A DNA stretch of 64,000 bases. Origin: Malania oleifera. Its lineage: Eukaryota > Streptophyta > Magnoliopsida > Santalales > Ximeniaceae. Where the stretch lies: contig NC_080417.1 in the NCBI RefSeq assembly GCF_029873635.1, positions 25,988,182 through 26,052,181 on the forward strand, in the 5' to 3' direction. Positions within the stretch are counted from its first letter, which is position 1. Each line of letters opens with the position of its first letter. The notes under the pieces are model-generated. The model was not told where the DNA came from, did not search any database, and saw nothing but the letters and a program-made list of their open reading frames with translations. Of the stretch, positions 24,045-36,441 are shown one piece after another. The translations under genes were made by a program, and so were the position numbers.

Positions 24045-24215
24045 GTCGACGGTTTTGTAGGACTTAGGAAAACCGTCGACCATTTTAGTTAGAAGGTTTG
24101 GTTGGAGACCAAACCGTCGACGACTTTAGCAATCTCAAGAAAACCGTCGATGGTTTCAACTATCGAGAGGTTTTTGAGGAAGAGTTTGGTTTGGTAAGTG
24201 GCAAACCATCGACGG
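24045..24215. repeat. Palindrome array in U3 (ACCGTCGACGGT)
   Basis: Copies and half-decayed copies of AAACCGTCGACGGTTT lie about 30-60 bp apart. The array ends ~20 bp before TATAAATA at 24237. The GTCGAC core is the same as in gypsy element 1, but the flanks differ. Confidence 0.75.
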
Positions 24216-24236
24216 TTTCCTCCAGGCTAGCTTACC

Positions 24237-24244
24237 TATAAATA
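24237..24244 (+). promoter_or_regulatory. TATA box of the gypsy 2 LTR
   Basis: TATAAATA directly follows the palindrome array and is followed by a CT-rich leader. Confidence 0.55.
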
Positions 24245-25159
24245 AGTGTAAGTTCATTTTTTTTATAAAAATAATTTATTTCTTTCTCTTTTTCCTAGTG
24301 TTTTGGAGTTCCCTCTCTCTAAAGCTCTTCTGGGTGTCCCTCATGCTCTCCGATCCTCTCTCATTCCTTTTGGTTTGCCGATTTCTCTTTCCAAAGCGAG
24401 TTTAAGGAAAAGCTAGGTTTCGTTCCAATGAACATGGTAAGCAGATTTTCAGGAACAGGTAAGGAGATTAGATTATGCTAGTTGTTTTTGAAATGTGAAT
24501 CGATCGAACTGTAGTACATGGTACAAGAATGTTATATATAATTTCCCGATTTAATCAGACGGATGAAAAAGCTATTTTAGTTATTATACTTGGTTTTTTT
24601 TTGGGGGGGGGGGGGGCGAACACTAAAGTGAATGGGGTGATCATCTCTGTTTTACCAGTAAAATATGTATTTAGAGTTGAACTAAATTTATGGATGATCA
24701 TACCCTTATTTTTCAGCAAAATATATTTTCCCCGAGCAGTTTATTATGTTATGACTTTATATTCAAATAGTGTGGCATGAGTATGAATATTTAAATGTGT
24801 ATTTAACCTGTTGTTTTTTGATTGGGTATTATATGGCAAATACTGGGATTTTATACTGAGTGATGGTTATTATATGGAATACTGATTTTAAACTGAGATA
24901 TGGTTATAATGAGCTTTAAGCTTGGAAATGTTGTGAATAATGCAGAAATTGTGAGTCCACGGTGATATACTGATCACGTGGTTATTGAAAAATTATCATT
25001 GAGACGATGGGGTAGAATGCTCATGATACATGTGTCGAGAATTATGAATATGAAATATGTGTTGAGAAATATGAACAGATTATCTGTTGTATATGTAAAT
25101 TGCAATGTATGTTCTAAGAACCTTGATGGACAATGGATGCTCAGTATCGTAGCTACAGA

Positions 25160-25198
<39 letters not shown>

Positions 25199-26021
25199 AG
25201 TGCAACCACACTATGTTGAGAGTGTTGGTAGTGTCAATTTGGCCTGTGAAGAGTTGTGGACCGCCCCTGGAGTCCGGACTAGACTATGGTGGGCAAACCA
25301 GACTACAGACGCAATATGTTTGAATTAGCTTGGTGGTAGGCCAACCAAGGCTAAGTTGAGTCTTCGAACCGCACAACCCGATGATGTAGGGTTATTACAT
25401 GATGTGATTATGATAGTCCAATCAGGGAGGTTCTTATTTACATAATTGTAGATTTATATAATTGGGCTACTGCTGAGCCGAGTTGTGAACTAGAAAGAAA
25501 ATATACGTATTTTTAAATACATAGGTGTGAGTACAATTTACAATGCTTTGCATTTAAAAATAACTTGATTGATATATTTGCTACACTAAAACTCATGTTA
25601 GCCACACACTGGTAAGAACCTAATATGTCTTACTAAGAAGTATCTCACCCCAATAAATATATCATCTTTTCAGGGCCTACAGTAAATCGAGTATAGGAGC
25701 TCCAGAGTAGGACCTAGATGAGCTAGCTGAGAGTGAGTGTTAGTAGGACCCTGTTTTGTTATATTCAGTTGCTTTTGGGCATTTAGGTTTGTATTAAATT
25801 TAGGGAGATATCGATACAAAGGTTGAGGGTTAGTACTTTGGTATGTATGATATTAGAATAATATTTTGCTTCCGTTGTTTGTTTGGTTGTTTAATTAAAT
25901 TATGGGATGGTATTACCCTGGACCCCACTGGGTCCGTGTATGTTGTATGTATGGTATTAGAGGTAGTGTATGATGATGTCATTTTTGTAGTTATTATGGA
26001 ATATATTTTGGGGTCGTTACA

Positions 26022-26400
26022 AGTTAGTAGAATGATGGCAAGACAAATGTTGAAGCAAGAATAAGAACTTCTACAAGGATTGGAAAGGCATCCACAACAC
26101 ATAATAGAACTGATCACATTGAAGAGTCTCCAAGATACGTTTGGAATAGGTTTTCAACCAACCAAAAGGATAAGGTAGAAGTGTACTTTCGATGCAAAAA
26201 AATAAGACTAGCCAAAATTGAAGGAAGAAATCCCAATAAGCCTAGACTAGCAATCCCACATATCCGGTACACATTTCCAAAGCCAACGTACCTAATGCAC
26301 CATGAATTGGAGACAGTCCTTGAGGAAGAGATCGAGCTATCACCTGCACTTGCTACCATGAATAGAATGCCACCATACCATAAATGAAATGTGTAGAGAC
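26022..26400 (+). pseudogene. Possible gypsy polyprotein scrap with G-patch-like region
   Basis: Split over two frames it reads ...LQDTFGIGFQPTKR followed by CKKIRLAKIEGR and an IPHIRYTFPKP stretch. This resembles the G-patch-like linker (GLGYxPT...) in some Tat-type gypsy polyproteins. It could also be a fragment of another gene. The frames are broken and no flanking domain helps. Confidence 0.3.
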
Positions 26401-27199
26401 TTGAGCAATGATATTATAGATCATAAGCATATATGTAATTTTGGTTTTTTTTTTTCTTGAGATTCATCTACAGTGACATTATTACTTAAACTAACTATCG
26501 TGATGTCAATAACCATAAACATTTATTTTGCAAGATCCTTTATGGTTTGTTTGTTTTCATAATCAATTTCTTTCTTTTTGTTTGATTGGTAAGGTTTTTA
26601 TTTTTTATATTTTATTTTAAGAATTCATAGTTTTGATTTATCTTTTGATTAGATATAGATGTTTGCACCTTGTTAGTCACTAACTTATATCCTATTGGGA
26701 GTTACATTTATTGATTCTTAGATAAAGTAAGTGTTGTTTCCACATATCTTTCTATAGAATGATCAATATTTAAATTTTGTACTAATATTTGAAGTTTGTT
26801 ACTATAAGGCAAAGTCATGGAAGGAGTTTTATAGAATGATTGCATGTCTCTTTCTCATAATTTGGCTACCAACATTGCCACTAAAATAAGCCTTATCAAA
26901 AAATAGGTATGGATTTTTGAATCTAAAGCACATTTTGATTTTTTTTATTTATTTATTTTTGTTTGATGAACTTATTTATATCATGTTTGAAGTTTTTTTA
27001 GTGATTTTGGAGTTGTGGTTTCCTTGTTTGAGATGAATTTAACAATATCAAAAGTGCTCTCTCTTTGTTCCTTTGTGTGTGTGAGAAAATTTGTGATACC
27101 TATTAACATTCCAAGAAGTATTCCAAAAAAAAATCAATCTTCCCTTTTTCTTTCTTTTCTCCCTATCTGATTCTTATTCTCTTTGTTTCCTTCTTTCCC
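26401..27199. other. Non-coding, nothing recognised
   Basis: AT-rich with T runs; no domain or clear repeat ends seen. Confidence 0.5.
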
Positions 27200-27955
27200 T
27201 TTAATGGGTATCTGGCCTTTTCTGAGGCAGGATCCTCCTTGTCTTTGTCTCCTTCTTTTCTCTCAATGGTTTTCGGACTATTATGTGGTTCAGAGATTCT
27301 TGGGTTCTTGAAATATCATCTTGGAGTTCTCTCTGGTGGCTTATCCAGGCTTTTGATTGATTCCTTTTGGTGCGCCTTCTGGAGATGGAATGAGATACAT
27401 TCTGATGCAGCTTTTCGAGTTGATTCTCTATGGAAGGTGGTTTGAACCTCTGTTAAGGTTTGTGCTGGTGTTGGTTCAAGTGTCCAGGTGGCAATTTGGT
27501 CTTCAAGTATTAGCATGGTTAACCTTATGGAGGTGGTTGTATGTTGTTCTTCATCTTCACCTTGGTCTTCTTTCTTGTGGATGGTGTTCTCGGGCTAAGT
27601 TGTTGATTATTTGGGAATCCTTTTGCTGTTCATCGTCTTACGGCTTGCTGTTGGAGGGTGCTACGCCTTGATTCATTCTAGAGTGAATATCCATCATCTC
27701 ATGACATTCTTTCTTGTGATGACTTGAGTTCTAAGGTATTTTATTTCCCTTTTTGATTGAATTATGGTATATAGTAAATTTTTGGTTTTGGTTTGATGGC
27801 TTATTGCCCTTGGGAATGCCCAAGTTTGATGTAATAATGATAAACTTTTTCTGGAAGTCTTATTTGGCTTCCTTCCTCTTGGGTATGCCCAGAGTTTCTG
27901 TACATATCCATTTGATCAATATAATTTATCATTTACTGATAAAAAAAAAAGTATT
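27200..27955 (+). mobile_element. Probable 5'-truncated retroposon 3' end
   Basis: A comparatively G+T-rich stretch ends in ATCAATATAATTTATC, then ATTTACTGAT and an A10 run at about 27942-27952, as LINE 3' ends do. Overlapping short ORFs (27239-27671, 27753-27983) show no domain I recognise. There is no clear target duplication. Confidence 0.35.
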
Positions 27956-30080
27956 ACTCGCTTGGGGATCTAAGTGGATATGATAGGAATTGTAAACACT
28001 TAAGAAGTGTTGACATGGGTTTAATTCCCTTTACGTATGTATTGTATAAAACACATTATTATTACCCAAATTGTTTCCATATGACAAGAAATATAGTTGT
28101 ACTACTGTTTAGGAGAAATAAGTCCATGAGTTTGATTTGACTTGGTACTCAATATTTAAGAAGCAATAGAGGGCAATCCATGTTTAGGTAATGTTAACAT
28201 GCAATTCCAATGTTGATTTTTGTTCATGATATCGCCTCATATGGTCACAATGAAGTGAGTATACCAAGGAAGGAGTTGGGCTTCCCATGGCAGGTTGTAA
28301 GGTGTACTAATAAGATAGTAAGACTTGGTCATTTTTATTTCTTACATTGGTGAGGATGAGGCCTCTGAATACATTGTCGATGGAGATTATGATCATTTTT
28401 TTTTTTTTTCATATTTTTTCCCTCCAAGAGCTACAAGAACATATTTGTATTCTATCTATTTTTAGACGTCATATGCATTGATTTGTCTCAATATTTGCTT
28501 CATTTGCACACTTATGCACTAATTACTTGGTTCAATGTTTATATGTGGAGTAATAAAGGAAACTATTTTTGAGATGTAAGATTGTCATTGGTATGGTATG
28601 TGTTGTGTTCATATTCTTTTATTGGTTGTCATCGAAAATCTTTTTGTTTCATGACTTGTTTCTCATAATTTATCGCGAACTTTGTTCCTCCATTTACTAT
28701 TGCTATCTATAACAAAGATATTCTATTATTAAAGAATCAATCCATTGGGATCATCTCACCTTATTAGAAAAAAAATATGATGTTATATATGCTTGATAAA
28801 ATCTTTGAAACCACTTTGAACATTCATAGATCTCTTATTAAGTTTTTTAAAGATTCACTACATGCAAAGGCCACTTATTTTCTCTTTTAGTATTCATACC
28901 CTATATTATATTCATCCTCTTTATTTACTTCTTAATGTTAAATATATTAGTGTTTGGCTTTGAATGTATTCTTGTATTTTTTTTTTTTATATTCTTGTCA
29001 TTGCTAGGCAGGAAGATTCTTAGAAGTTTTTAAATTTTGTCATGGATCAAATACACTATAAGTGGCTTAAGTTTCAAGGACATGTTTCAAGCTTAAAAAT
29101 TGAAATCAATCTTCGAATTTTTTTGCGGAAGATAATGATAAGAGACAGTTGGTAGAAATCTATAGTGACTAGAATACAAAGTTTGTTCCTTCAAAGTTTT
29201 CGATGCGATTTTTAAAGGACAATTGAGAAGTGTTGTAAAGGAAACATTAGAGTGGACACAACTGCAAGGGATCATTTCTCTAGTCGTTTGATTGGACATA
29301 TTTTTGCGTATTGTTATTCTTTGTGTTGGATGGATATTTATGTATTTGAATTGAAATTCAAAATTGATTGGCTTTAAACAGCCTCACTTGTAATTGCCAA
29401 TTTTATTCTTCTTAATTTCTATACCCCCCCCCCCCTTTCTAGATATGTCAAATTTTAAGGATGTAAAGTTAATTATTATATCCTTCCTAAATCCATAACG
29501 CGACATGGGCCTTCTGCATGGGTAAAACATTGTTTGTTTTATGTTTCTTAATTTTATATGAAGTCTTTCTCGGGATGCTATTTCACCCCTTTTAAAAAAG
29601 AAAAAAAACATACTTCATTATTGAATAACAATAATTAGTCTAAAGAAGCATGGATTGAAAATTAAACATACACACACACACACACACATTTATTCATCAA
29701 ATTGTTCACCACCTTTGGGAACCAATTTTGAATGATTAGTAAATTTTGATTTGCAATAAAAGATTAATTGATGTCTCTATTTTTGAATTAGCTTTAGAAA
29801 TATATAATTTGTACAATCAACAATTATATATTTACTTTAGCAATTTATTTTTTAATAAATTTTATTTTAAAGCATTAATTAGAAGAGTATGTAAGCTAAG
29901 TCTATAGTCACATATTGGTCAATAATAATTTGGATTTGCATTTATTTTATTCTCAATTTAGTAAATTTAAGTCAATTTATTCACATGCAACACATATACA
30001 CAACTAATTTATAAAAAAAAATTGGAAAACAAATGATTTTCTTTATTGTATGCAAGCATTGAAAGACTTAAAAAAAAAAA
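27956..30080. other. AT-rich intergenic DNA, no gene seen
   Basis: It contains a C run at about 29425-29436, a (CA)n repeat at about 29669-29690 and many A/T runs. Short ORFs near 29093-29611 show no conserved domain. Confidence 0.55.
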
Positions 30081-30086
30081 GGAGTA

Positions 30087-30191
30087 GTGCAACACGAGGA
30101 CTTCCTAGGAGGTCACCCATCCTAATACTACTCTCGCCCAAGCACGCTTAATTGCAAAGTTCTGATGGGATCCGGTGCATTAGTGCTGGTA
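30087..30191 (-). rRNA. 5S rRNA-derived sequence, truncated pseudogene
   Basis: The minus strand matches plant 5S rRNA from about its 12th base to near its 3' end. Recognisable blocks are CACTAATGCACCGGATCCCA, GCGTGCTTGGGCGAGAG, TAGGATGGGTGACCTCC, and the end CCTCGTGTTGCAC. The first ~11 bases are missing. Part of the internal control region is altered: GAACTTTGCAATTAAGCG where GAACTCCGAAGTTAAGCG is usual. It is a single copy, not in a tandem array, sits at the 5' edge of a LINE and runs antisense to it. It is probably not transcribed as a functional 5S gene. Confidence 0.85.
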
Positions 30192-30849
30192 CAAGCTCTA
30201 CCTCTCGTGATTCAGATCTGCAATGGCAGAGACGACCCTCGTGCCGTCGCGCGCACAGTGCTTAGCGCCTCTGGCCCCCTGCCCTCCCTCCTCATGATTC
30301 ACGACCAACTCTGTAGCGCTGCACCACCATCAACCTCACGCTTTCTCTCTCACGCATATTCATGTTCACCGCCCCACTTCACTCCTGCGCGAGATGCCGT
30401 GCGCACGACCACCACTGACCACACTGCTGCCTCTCGCCACACAAGTCGTGCCACTACTCTCACCTGTGCCACCGGGATTTACGGAAGAGGTTTGCGATGA
30501 CGGTGGTGGGACGACGGCGAGTTCGGGAAATCTCGCGATGACAACAATGGGTCCCTTAGCCCTTGCAACGACGGCAACTAGGTGTTGTTCGGGGTTTCAT
30601 AGAAGAGAGTCAGACAGTGCCGTTTCTGGGATTTGCATAGTAGAAATCCCTAGCCTCCTCCTGCTGTGAGAATTTCTCCAAATAAAAGAGTCATCAGCTG
30701 CAACTATGGTCGCCCACTTTGCCACTTGCTGGTTTTCTAGGATTTTGAATTTCGACAAGCTTTCTTCTATCGGTACTCTAAATCATTCTAAATCAGGTAT
30801 GTCTCTCTTCCATTCTTGTTAAAGTAAGATGCCTACTGTGTAGGAGTAG

Positions 30850-32278
30850 ATGGCGGCGCCTATAGACCCTCTGGGGGATCCTCCATTAGTGGGGCCTCTT
30901 TTGAAAGGTGGTTTAGGACCTCTGTCGTATGCCTATGTAGTATCACGTTCTAATGTAATGTTGTTAACCCGTTGTCTTCCTCTTTCAAACTAGCCATGAG
31001 ATATCTAGTTGATGTTAATGGAGATATTGTTTTATATTCTCGGAGGCTGAGATGAACAAAGTGGCGAAAGATTTTCGGTTTGCGTTGGTTTTGAAATTTT
31101 TGCGATCTAGACCATCCATTGACGTTATCCGTTTGAATATAATAAAGTTGTAGGGCCTTTCGGAGATCCCTTCTGTTAGTTTCATGGATGATTTTCACAT
31201 ATTGGTTCAGATGAAGAATGAACGAGATTTTCTTCATGGATGGTCTCGTGAAGGAAGGATTTTGGCTAGATTTCCGTTTCGTTTTTTTTAATGGACAAAA
31301 GATTTCAACTTGAAGCAGGAACCATCATTGGCCCCTCAATGGTTATTTCTCCCTAGTCTTATGATGCACATGTATAGGCATGATTGCTTATAAATTCTAG
31401 CCACGAGGTTTGGTCGATACCTGGGAACTGACAATGCTACGCTTAATCAAACTAGGGCTACGAGTGCAAGAATGTGCATGGAGGTGGATTTATTGGCAGA
31501 TCAGGTGGATGCTTTCCCGATTGTTGTTTTTGCAAATTAGAAAATTTGGCAGGAAGTGAGGTACGAAAAGCAAGGATTTTATTGTGAGAAATGTCATAGA
31601 CAAGGGTATTCAAAGGTGGTATGCCGAAGGGGTGAAAGGAAACAGAAAATTGGGGATAGAAGTAAGGATACAGAATATGGTAGACAAGAAAATCGACAAG
31701 AAGTTCGGCGTGTGAAGAAATTGGATAAAGGGAAGGAAGTTCAGAGAGAATTGATAGATCCATGCATTGTTTAAGAACCTATAGAGGGGGCTCAGGCTAA
31801 AGAGGGTGCAACGACATCACAAATTTTGCTAGTGGTTAAGATAGTTCCGCAATGTGAGATGGAAGAGGGGGAGTTTGTTCTTAAAGATCTGAGGCCTAAA
31901 GTGGAGACTTTGCAGTGACATATAAATCAGTATGAGATTGTGCAGAGGGAGGAGAGTATTGAACCAGTATTAGGTGCTCCTGACGCTGATATTTTGATAG
32001 TGAAAAATGGCATAGTAGTGCGTGATCAATTGATGACGTCTAGTAATATGCTTATAGAAATTTTGGAACAAGAGTGTACCTTCATGGCCAGGTGTGTCCC
32101 ACATAATTGTGAATTGGATAGGGAGGTGGAGACAAATATAGAGAAACTCCCATTGGAAAAAGGCTTTTGTTTGGATGATGATTTACATGTTCCGATTGTT
32201 AAGTTAAAGGATATTAATAGGCAAAGTGAGAAGAAGTCTCAACGGGTTATTACCCGTCCAAAGAAACTTGATTTATGA
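30850..32278 (+). pseudogene. LINE ORF1 (DUF4283 / zinc-knuckle protein), broken
   Basis: ORF1 proteins of plant LINEs bind element RNA. The ATG at 30850 opens MAAPIDPLGDPP. A DUF4283-like region follows at about 31045-31300 (EMNKVAKDFRFALVLKF, GREILARFPF-like), then the downstream signature of these proteins, and a zinc knuckle near 31578-31620 that reads CEKC-HRQGY-SKVVC, so the expected histidine is tyrosine. The C-terminal part to 32278 is acidic and poorly conserved. Frames are broken by stops near 30991, 31152, 31290, 31393, 31540 and 31774. The ORF1 stop TGA overlaps the ORF2 start in ATGA. Confidence 0.75.
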
Positions 32279-35200
32279 TTAATACAATTCTAGTGTGGAA
32301 CGTGCGGGGTTTAGGCACGTCGAAAAATTGTTTACATAAGTTGATGCGGAATTTTTCGCCTTCTATTTTGGTTCTTTTAGAGCCACTTTCTGATGAAAGT
32401 CTGATGTCGAAATGGGCCGACTTTCTAAATTTTCCGAATTTTTGTGCGAATGCTTCAGTGGGGGGTAAAATTTGGATGTTTTGGGAAGAGGAAGTGCACT
32501 TTGAGTTACAACATATGTCTAATCAAGTTATTTCGGGTATTTTTAGTTTTATGGACCAGATCTTCTTGGCTTCTTTTGTTTATGCTAAATGTCGTCAAAT
32601 AGATCGCCGGGAACTTTGGAACGATTTGGAGTTTGTAAAGAGGGATGATTTCCCTTGGTTAGTGGTAGAAGATTTTAATATCATTCGTTCAGATTAGAAA
32701 CGTATTGGTGGTCATATAAGGCCGTTATCGGCTATGGAGGAATTTAACAATTGCTTGGACAACTGTAGTCTTATGGATTTGGTTGGTACTGGCAACAACA
32801 TGTCTTGGTGTAATGGTCACAGTGGTAATTCTCGAAGTTGAGCAAAACTGGATAGGGTGCTCTATAATTCGAATCTTCTCCAAGTTTTGTTAAATAATTA
32901 TTTTGAGTATGGAAAGAGGAGGACTTTAGATCATAACCCATTGATTATTCGATTTCATAGAAATCTGCATCGGTATGGTCCTTCTCCCTTCAGGTATCAG
33001 AATATATGGAGCACGCACCAGTCTTTTAAGTCTTGCGTGGAGGAAGCCTAGAGGGAGGAGTCTCATGGTTAGGGTTTAGTTAGACTTGTTGGTAAATTGA
33101 AACATACTAAAGTTGCAATTCAAAACTGGAACACATCGGTTTATGGACATGTACAATAGAACATTAAAAAATTGGAGGAAAGTATGGAGGCTCTAAAGGC
33201 TCAGCTTCAAGAAGGGTATTCACCAGAAATGGAGGAAGGTTTTTTCCTTACTAAACTTGAGTTGGAAGCATGGGAAAAGAGGGAGGAGATTCATATTTCT
33301 CAGCTAGCCAAAAAGAAATGGTTGGAGGCGAGGGATAACAATACAAAGTTCTTTCATGCATTTGTGAACCAAAGGAGGAAGAAGACTATGATTCATTGAA
33401 ACTTCCAAATGGAAAAGTGTTGGATTCTATGGAGGTTGTTCATGAGGGTGTAGTAAAGTATTTTTGAACTTTCTTAACAGGTGTAGGCCCCAATCGAACA
33501 ACTAACCTTGTTGATATAATATCTCCTATGGTTTCTGAAGAGGAGAATATTGATCTTTTCCGTGAACCGTCTGAGGTGGAGGTAAGGGATGCTATTCTTT
33601 TTATCCTGAGAAATAGTAGCCCAGGTCCGGATGGTTTTGGTTCGGCTTTTTTCTAGGATTGTTGGGATATTGTAAAAGAAGATGTGATGGATGCAGCTAG
33701 AGATTTTTTTGTTGAGTCTCCTCTTCCTGGATTTTATTCTGCATCTTACATTATTCTAATCCCAAAAGTTCAGAATCTTCAGAGTTTTGACAAGTTTAGG
33801 CCTATTAGTCTTTGTAGTGTTATCTACAAAAAATTTTCAAAAATTATTGTTGCAAGGATGACAGGTTTATTGTCTGCATTGATTTTTCCGGAATAGGGAG
33901 CTTTCATTCCTGATAGAAGTATATTTGAAAATATTTCTTTGGCACAAGAAATGGTTCATTCTCTGCATAAGAAGTCTAATGGTGGAAATGTAATGATCAA
34001 AGTGGCCATGGGTAAGGCATATGATAGGGTCAATTGGGATTTTTTAAACTTGGTTCTCAAAAGCTTTGGTTTCTCACAAAGATTAAGTGGTTTAGTGGCG
34101 GAATGTGTTTCCTCTCCTTGGTTCTCCATTATGATGAATGACACTTATAAAGGTTTCTTTAAACCTTCTTGAGGGCTTAGCCAAGGAGATCCTCTATCTC
34201 CTTACCTATTTATTATTTTACAGGAAGTTTTCTCTCGACTTCTAAAGAAAAATTTTATGGAGAATAAGACAAGGACTTACTATCATCCTTGTGGGGTGCC
34301 TTTGGTATCTCACCTTCTCTATGCAGATGACATTCTTATTTTTGCCAATGGCAAGAGAAGTTCCATTCGAATGCTTATTAAGACTCTGAAGAAGTATGAG
34401 GATTGGTCTTGTCAATTGATAAATAAAGAAAAGTTTTAATTAAGGATGTATTATCATCAATGGCGGTTCATCAATTGGTGGTATTGGACATTCCTAATAC
34501 TGTCTTCAAAAAGATAAATTCTATGTTATCGAATTTTTTTTGGAGTGGAGTAAATGACAAAAGGAAAAGGAATTGGTACTCCTGGTCTAATATATGTAAA
34601 CCTGTTTGTGAGGGTGGTTTGGGTGTTAGGGATTTGGAGGAGGTAAAAAAATCATTGCATATGAAGTTTGTGTGGAGATTGTTAACTATGGATAATCTGT
34701 AGACTCAATTCTTTAAAGCCAAGTATTTGTATAAAAAACACCACTTGAGAGAAATGAAACTAGATAAAGGAACCAGATTTTGGAGATCGATTATTCGTGT
34801 GATTCCTGAAGTTTTAGAGCATGTCTATGTTCGAATTAAAGAAGGGTCGGCTTCTTTCTGGTTTGATCGTTGGTTAGCCTCTGGTCCCTTTTGTGCTAAG
34901 GTTCAGGAAATCAGTAACCATAAGCTACGAACTCGAGATTGTTGGGATAGAGATGGGTAGAATGTTGATTTATTAGTGGATCTGTTGGGTGAAGATCAGG
35001 CTGAGGAAGTAATGAACTCTGCTATTTCTTGTAAGGAGGGTCCAGATACAATAATTTGGGAACCTTCTATGGATGGGAAATTCACCACGGCAAGTGCTTG
35101 GGAAATTATAAGGGAGCATAAAGAGGAATTCTTACTTGCAAAATGGATCTGGCATCCTATGTTGCCAAAAAGGGTGTCAATTTGTATGTGGAAGTCTTGG

Positions 35201-36187
35201 TTCGCTTGTCTTCTAGTTGATACTCGTATAAAAGAAGTAGGTGTTCAGATGGCCTCTCGATGTGATTGTTGTTCAAATGCTAAGATTGAATCTCTAGACC
35301 ATGTGTTTTGCACCAGATCTTTTGCTTAGGAGGTATGGAAAAAAGTAGCAGTGGCGTTGGGTGTTAGTTGTATGGCAACGAGTACTTGGAAAGGCAGAGT
35401 TAATGACTAGTTTAGTTGTGCAAGACGGGCCTCACAGTTAGGCATTTTGGTAGGTCTTATACCTAGTTTCATCATTTGAAGACTCTAGACTCGTCGATGT
35501 AGAGTCAGGATGGAATCAATTCATGATTCGGTGAGAACTGTGTGTCTTGATATTAAATATTGGCTAAGATCCATTTCAGAAAAGTTAAATAAATGTGCAC
35601 CTACTTCTTGCACGGATATTGCAGTCCTTCGTGCTTTGGATATTCAAGTAAAAAATGTGGGGATTCGTCTTCCTCGTGTAGTCAGATGGTGTAAACCTGG
35701 GATAGGTTGGGTTAAGTTGAATTTGGATGAGAGCTGTAAAGGTAACCCAGGTAATTGTGGTGGTGGAGGCGTGATAAGAGATGAAAAAAGTTTATTTAAA
35801 ACAACTTTTTCCTCATTATTGGGTTATGGAACAAATAACATGACTGAATTGAAGGCGATTATTTTAGGGATTAATTTGTGCAAAGATCTCGGTTTTGATT
35901 AAGTGGAGATTGCATGTGACTCTGCTTTGTTGGTTCAATGGATAAATTATGGGAAGTGCTCAGTTTAGAAATTATGGGAATTGTGGAAAGAGCTTATGCT
36001 AACATTAAGAGACATGTAGTTCAAAGTGGAACATGTTTACAGGGAGGCGAATAAAAGCGCAGATTTATTTGCCAAACAGGGTGAATCTGGTATTTCTCGA
36101 TCATATAATTGCCATGATAATATTCCTCAACAAGTCAGAGGAATGATTCAATTGGATTTGTTGGGTTTTCCTTCTTTGCGTTCATGA
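32275..36187 (+). pseudogene. LINE ORF2 (endonuclease, RT, zf-RVT, RNase H), broken
   Basis: ORF2 carries out target-primed reverse transcription. It opens MINTILVWNVRGLG, the start of the APE-type endonuclease, which runs to about 33050. Reverse transcriptase follows: FRPISLCSVIYK near 33800, KVAMGKAYDRVNWDFL near 34000 (the usual catalytic D in 'DMSKAYDRV' is replaced), GLSQGDPLSPYLFI near 34174, and YADDILIF at about 34321. A zf-RVT region lies near 35150-35330 (C...H...C). A C-terminal RNase H (WVKLNLDES...CKGNPG, ELKAIILGI, then EANKSADLFAKQG) runs to the stop at 36187. Several TAG stops interrupt it (near 32695, 33049, 33897, 34701, 34960 and 35329). Confidence 0.85.
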
Positions 36188-36353
36188 TGTTTTGTGTTAT
36201 CTTTTGGGGTTTTGTTTGTTTTCCACTTTTAGTGGTTTAGTTCTTAGTTTTTTTTGTTTGGTTGCTGGTCTTTTGTTTTTTGGTTTGGTTTATGTTGGTT
36301 AAGTTAGTTTTAGGGTTTTGGAGTTTACTTTTGTTGTCCCAAAGTCTCAAGAT

Positions 36354-36425
36354 TGGACCCATGGTATTTCTCCACCATAAGTGAGGAGTTTTCTAATAAA
36401 GTTAGGAGGTGCCACCCTCTTTTAC
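36354..36425 (+). other. LINE 3' UTR motif shared with gypsy elements
   Basis: CCATGGTATTTCTCC, ACCATAAGTGAGGAG, TAATAAAG and AGGTGCCACCCTC occur in this order before the poly(A) tail. The same order is seen in LINE 2 and before the PPT in the gypsy elements. Confidence 0.65.
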
Positions 36426-36441
36426 CCAAAAAAAAAAAAAG

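Larger units (their letters stand above)
23950..26021 (+). repeat. Right LTR of gypsy element 2 (2072 bp)
   Basis: It begins TGTAAGAACCTGAACC and ends GGGGTCGTTACA. U3 carries four to six ACCGTCGACGGTTT-type palindromes (24045-24210) just before a TATA box at 24237. It holds a G run near 24602-24616 and a (TA)n run at about 25161-25195. ORFs inside it are not genes. Confidence 0.85.
30192..36441 (+). mobile_element. L1-type LINE, near full length
   Basis: A GC-rich leader (30192-30849) is followed by ORF1, ORF2, a 3' UTR with AATAAAG, and a poly(A) tail at 36428-36440. A candidate target duplication, AAAGACT plus A-run, occurs at 30062-30076 and after the tail at 36446-36458. If that duplication is real, the 5S fragment lies inside the insertion. 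Many nonsense codons make it inactive. Confidence 0.8.

Noticed and set aside
27239-27671. Possible membrane protein (hydrophobic ORF)
   Set aside because: The hydrophobic make-up comes from T-rich DNA. There is no domain, and the stretch ends in a poly(A) tail as retroposons do.
30165-30669. Two overlapping ORFs, 111 and 91 codons
   Set aside because: They lie in the GC-rich LINE leader and across the 5S fragment. GC content alone makes them open, and no domain is visible.
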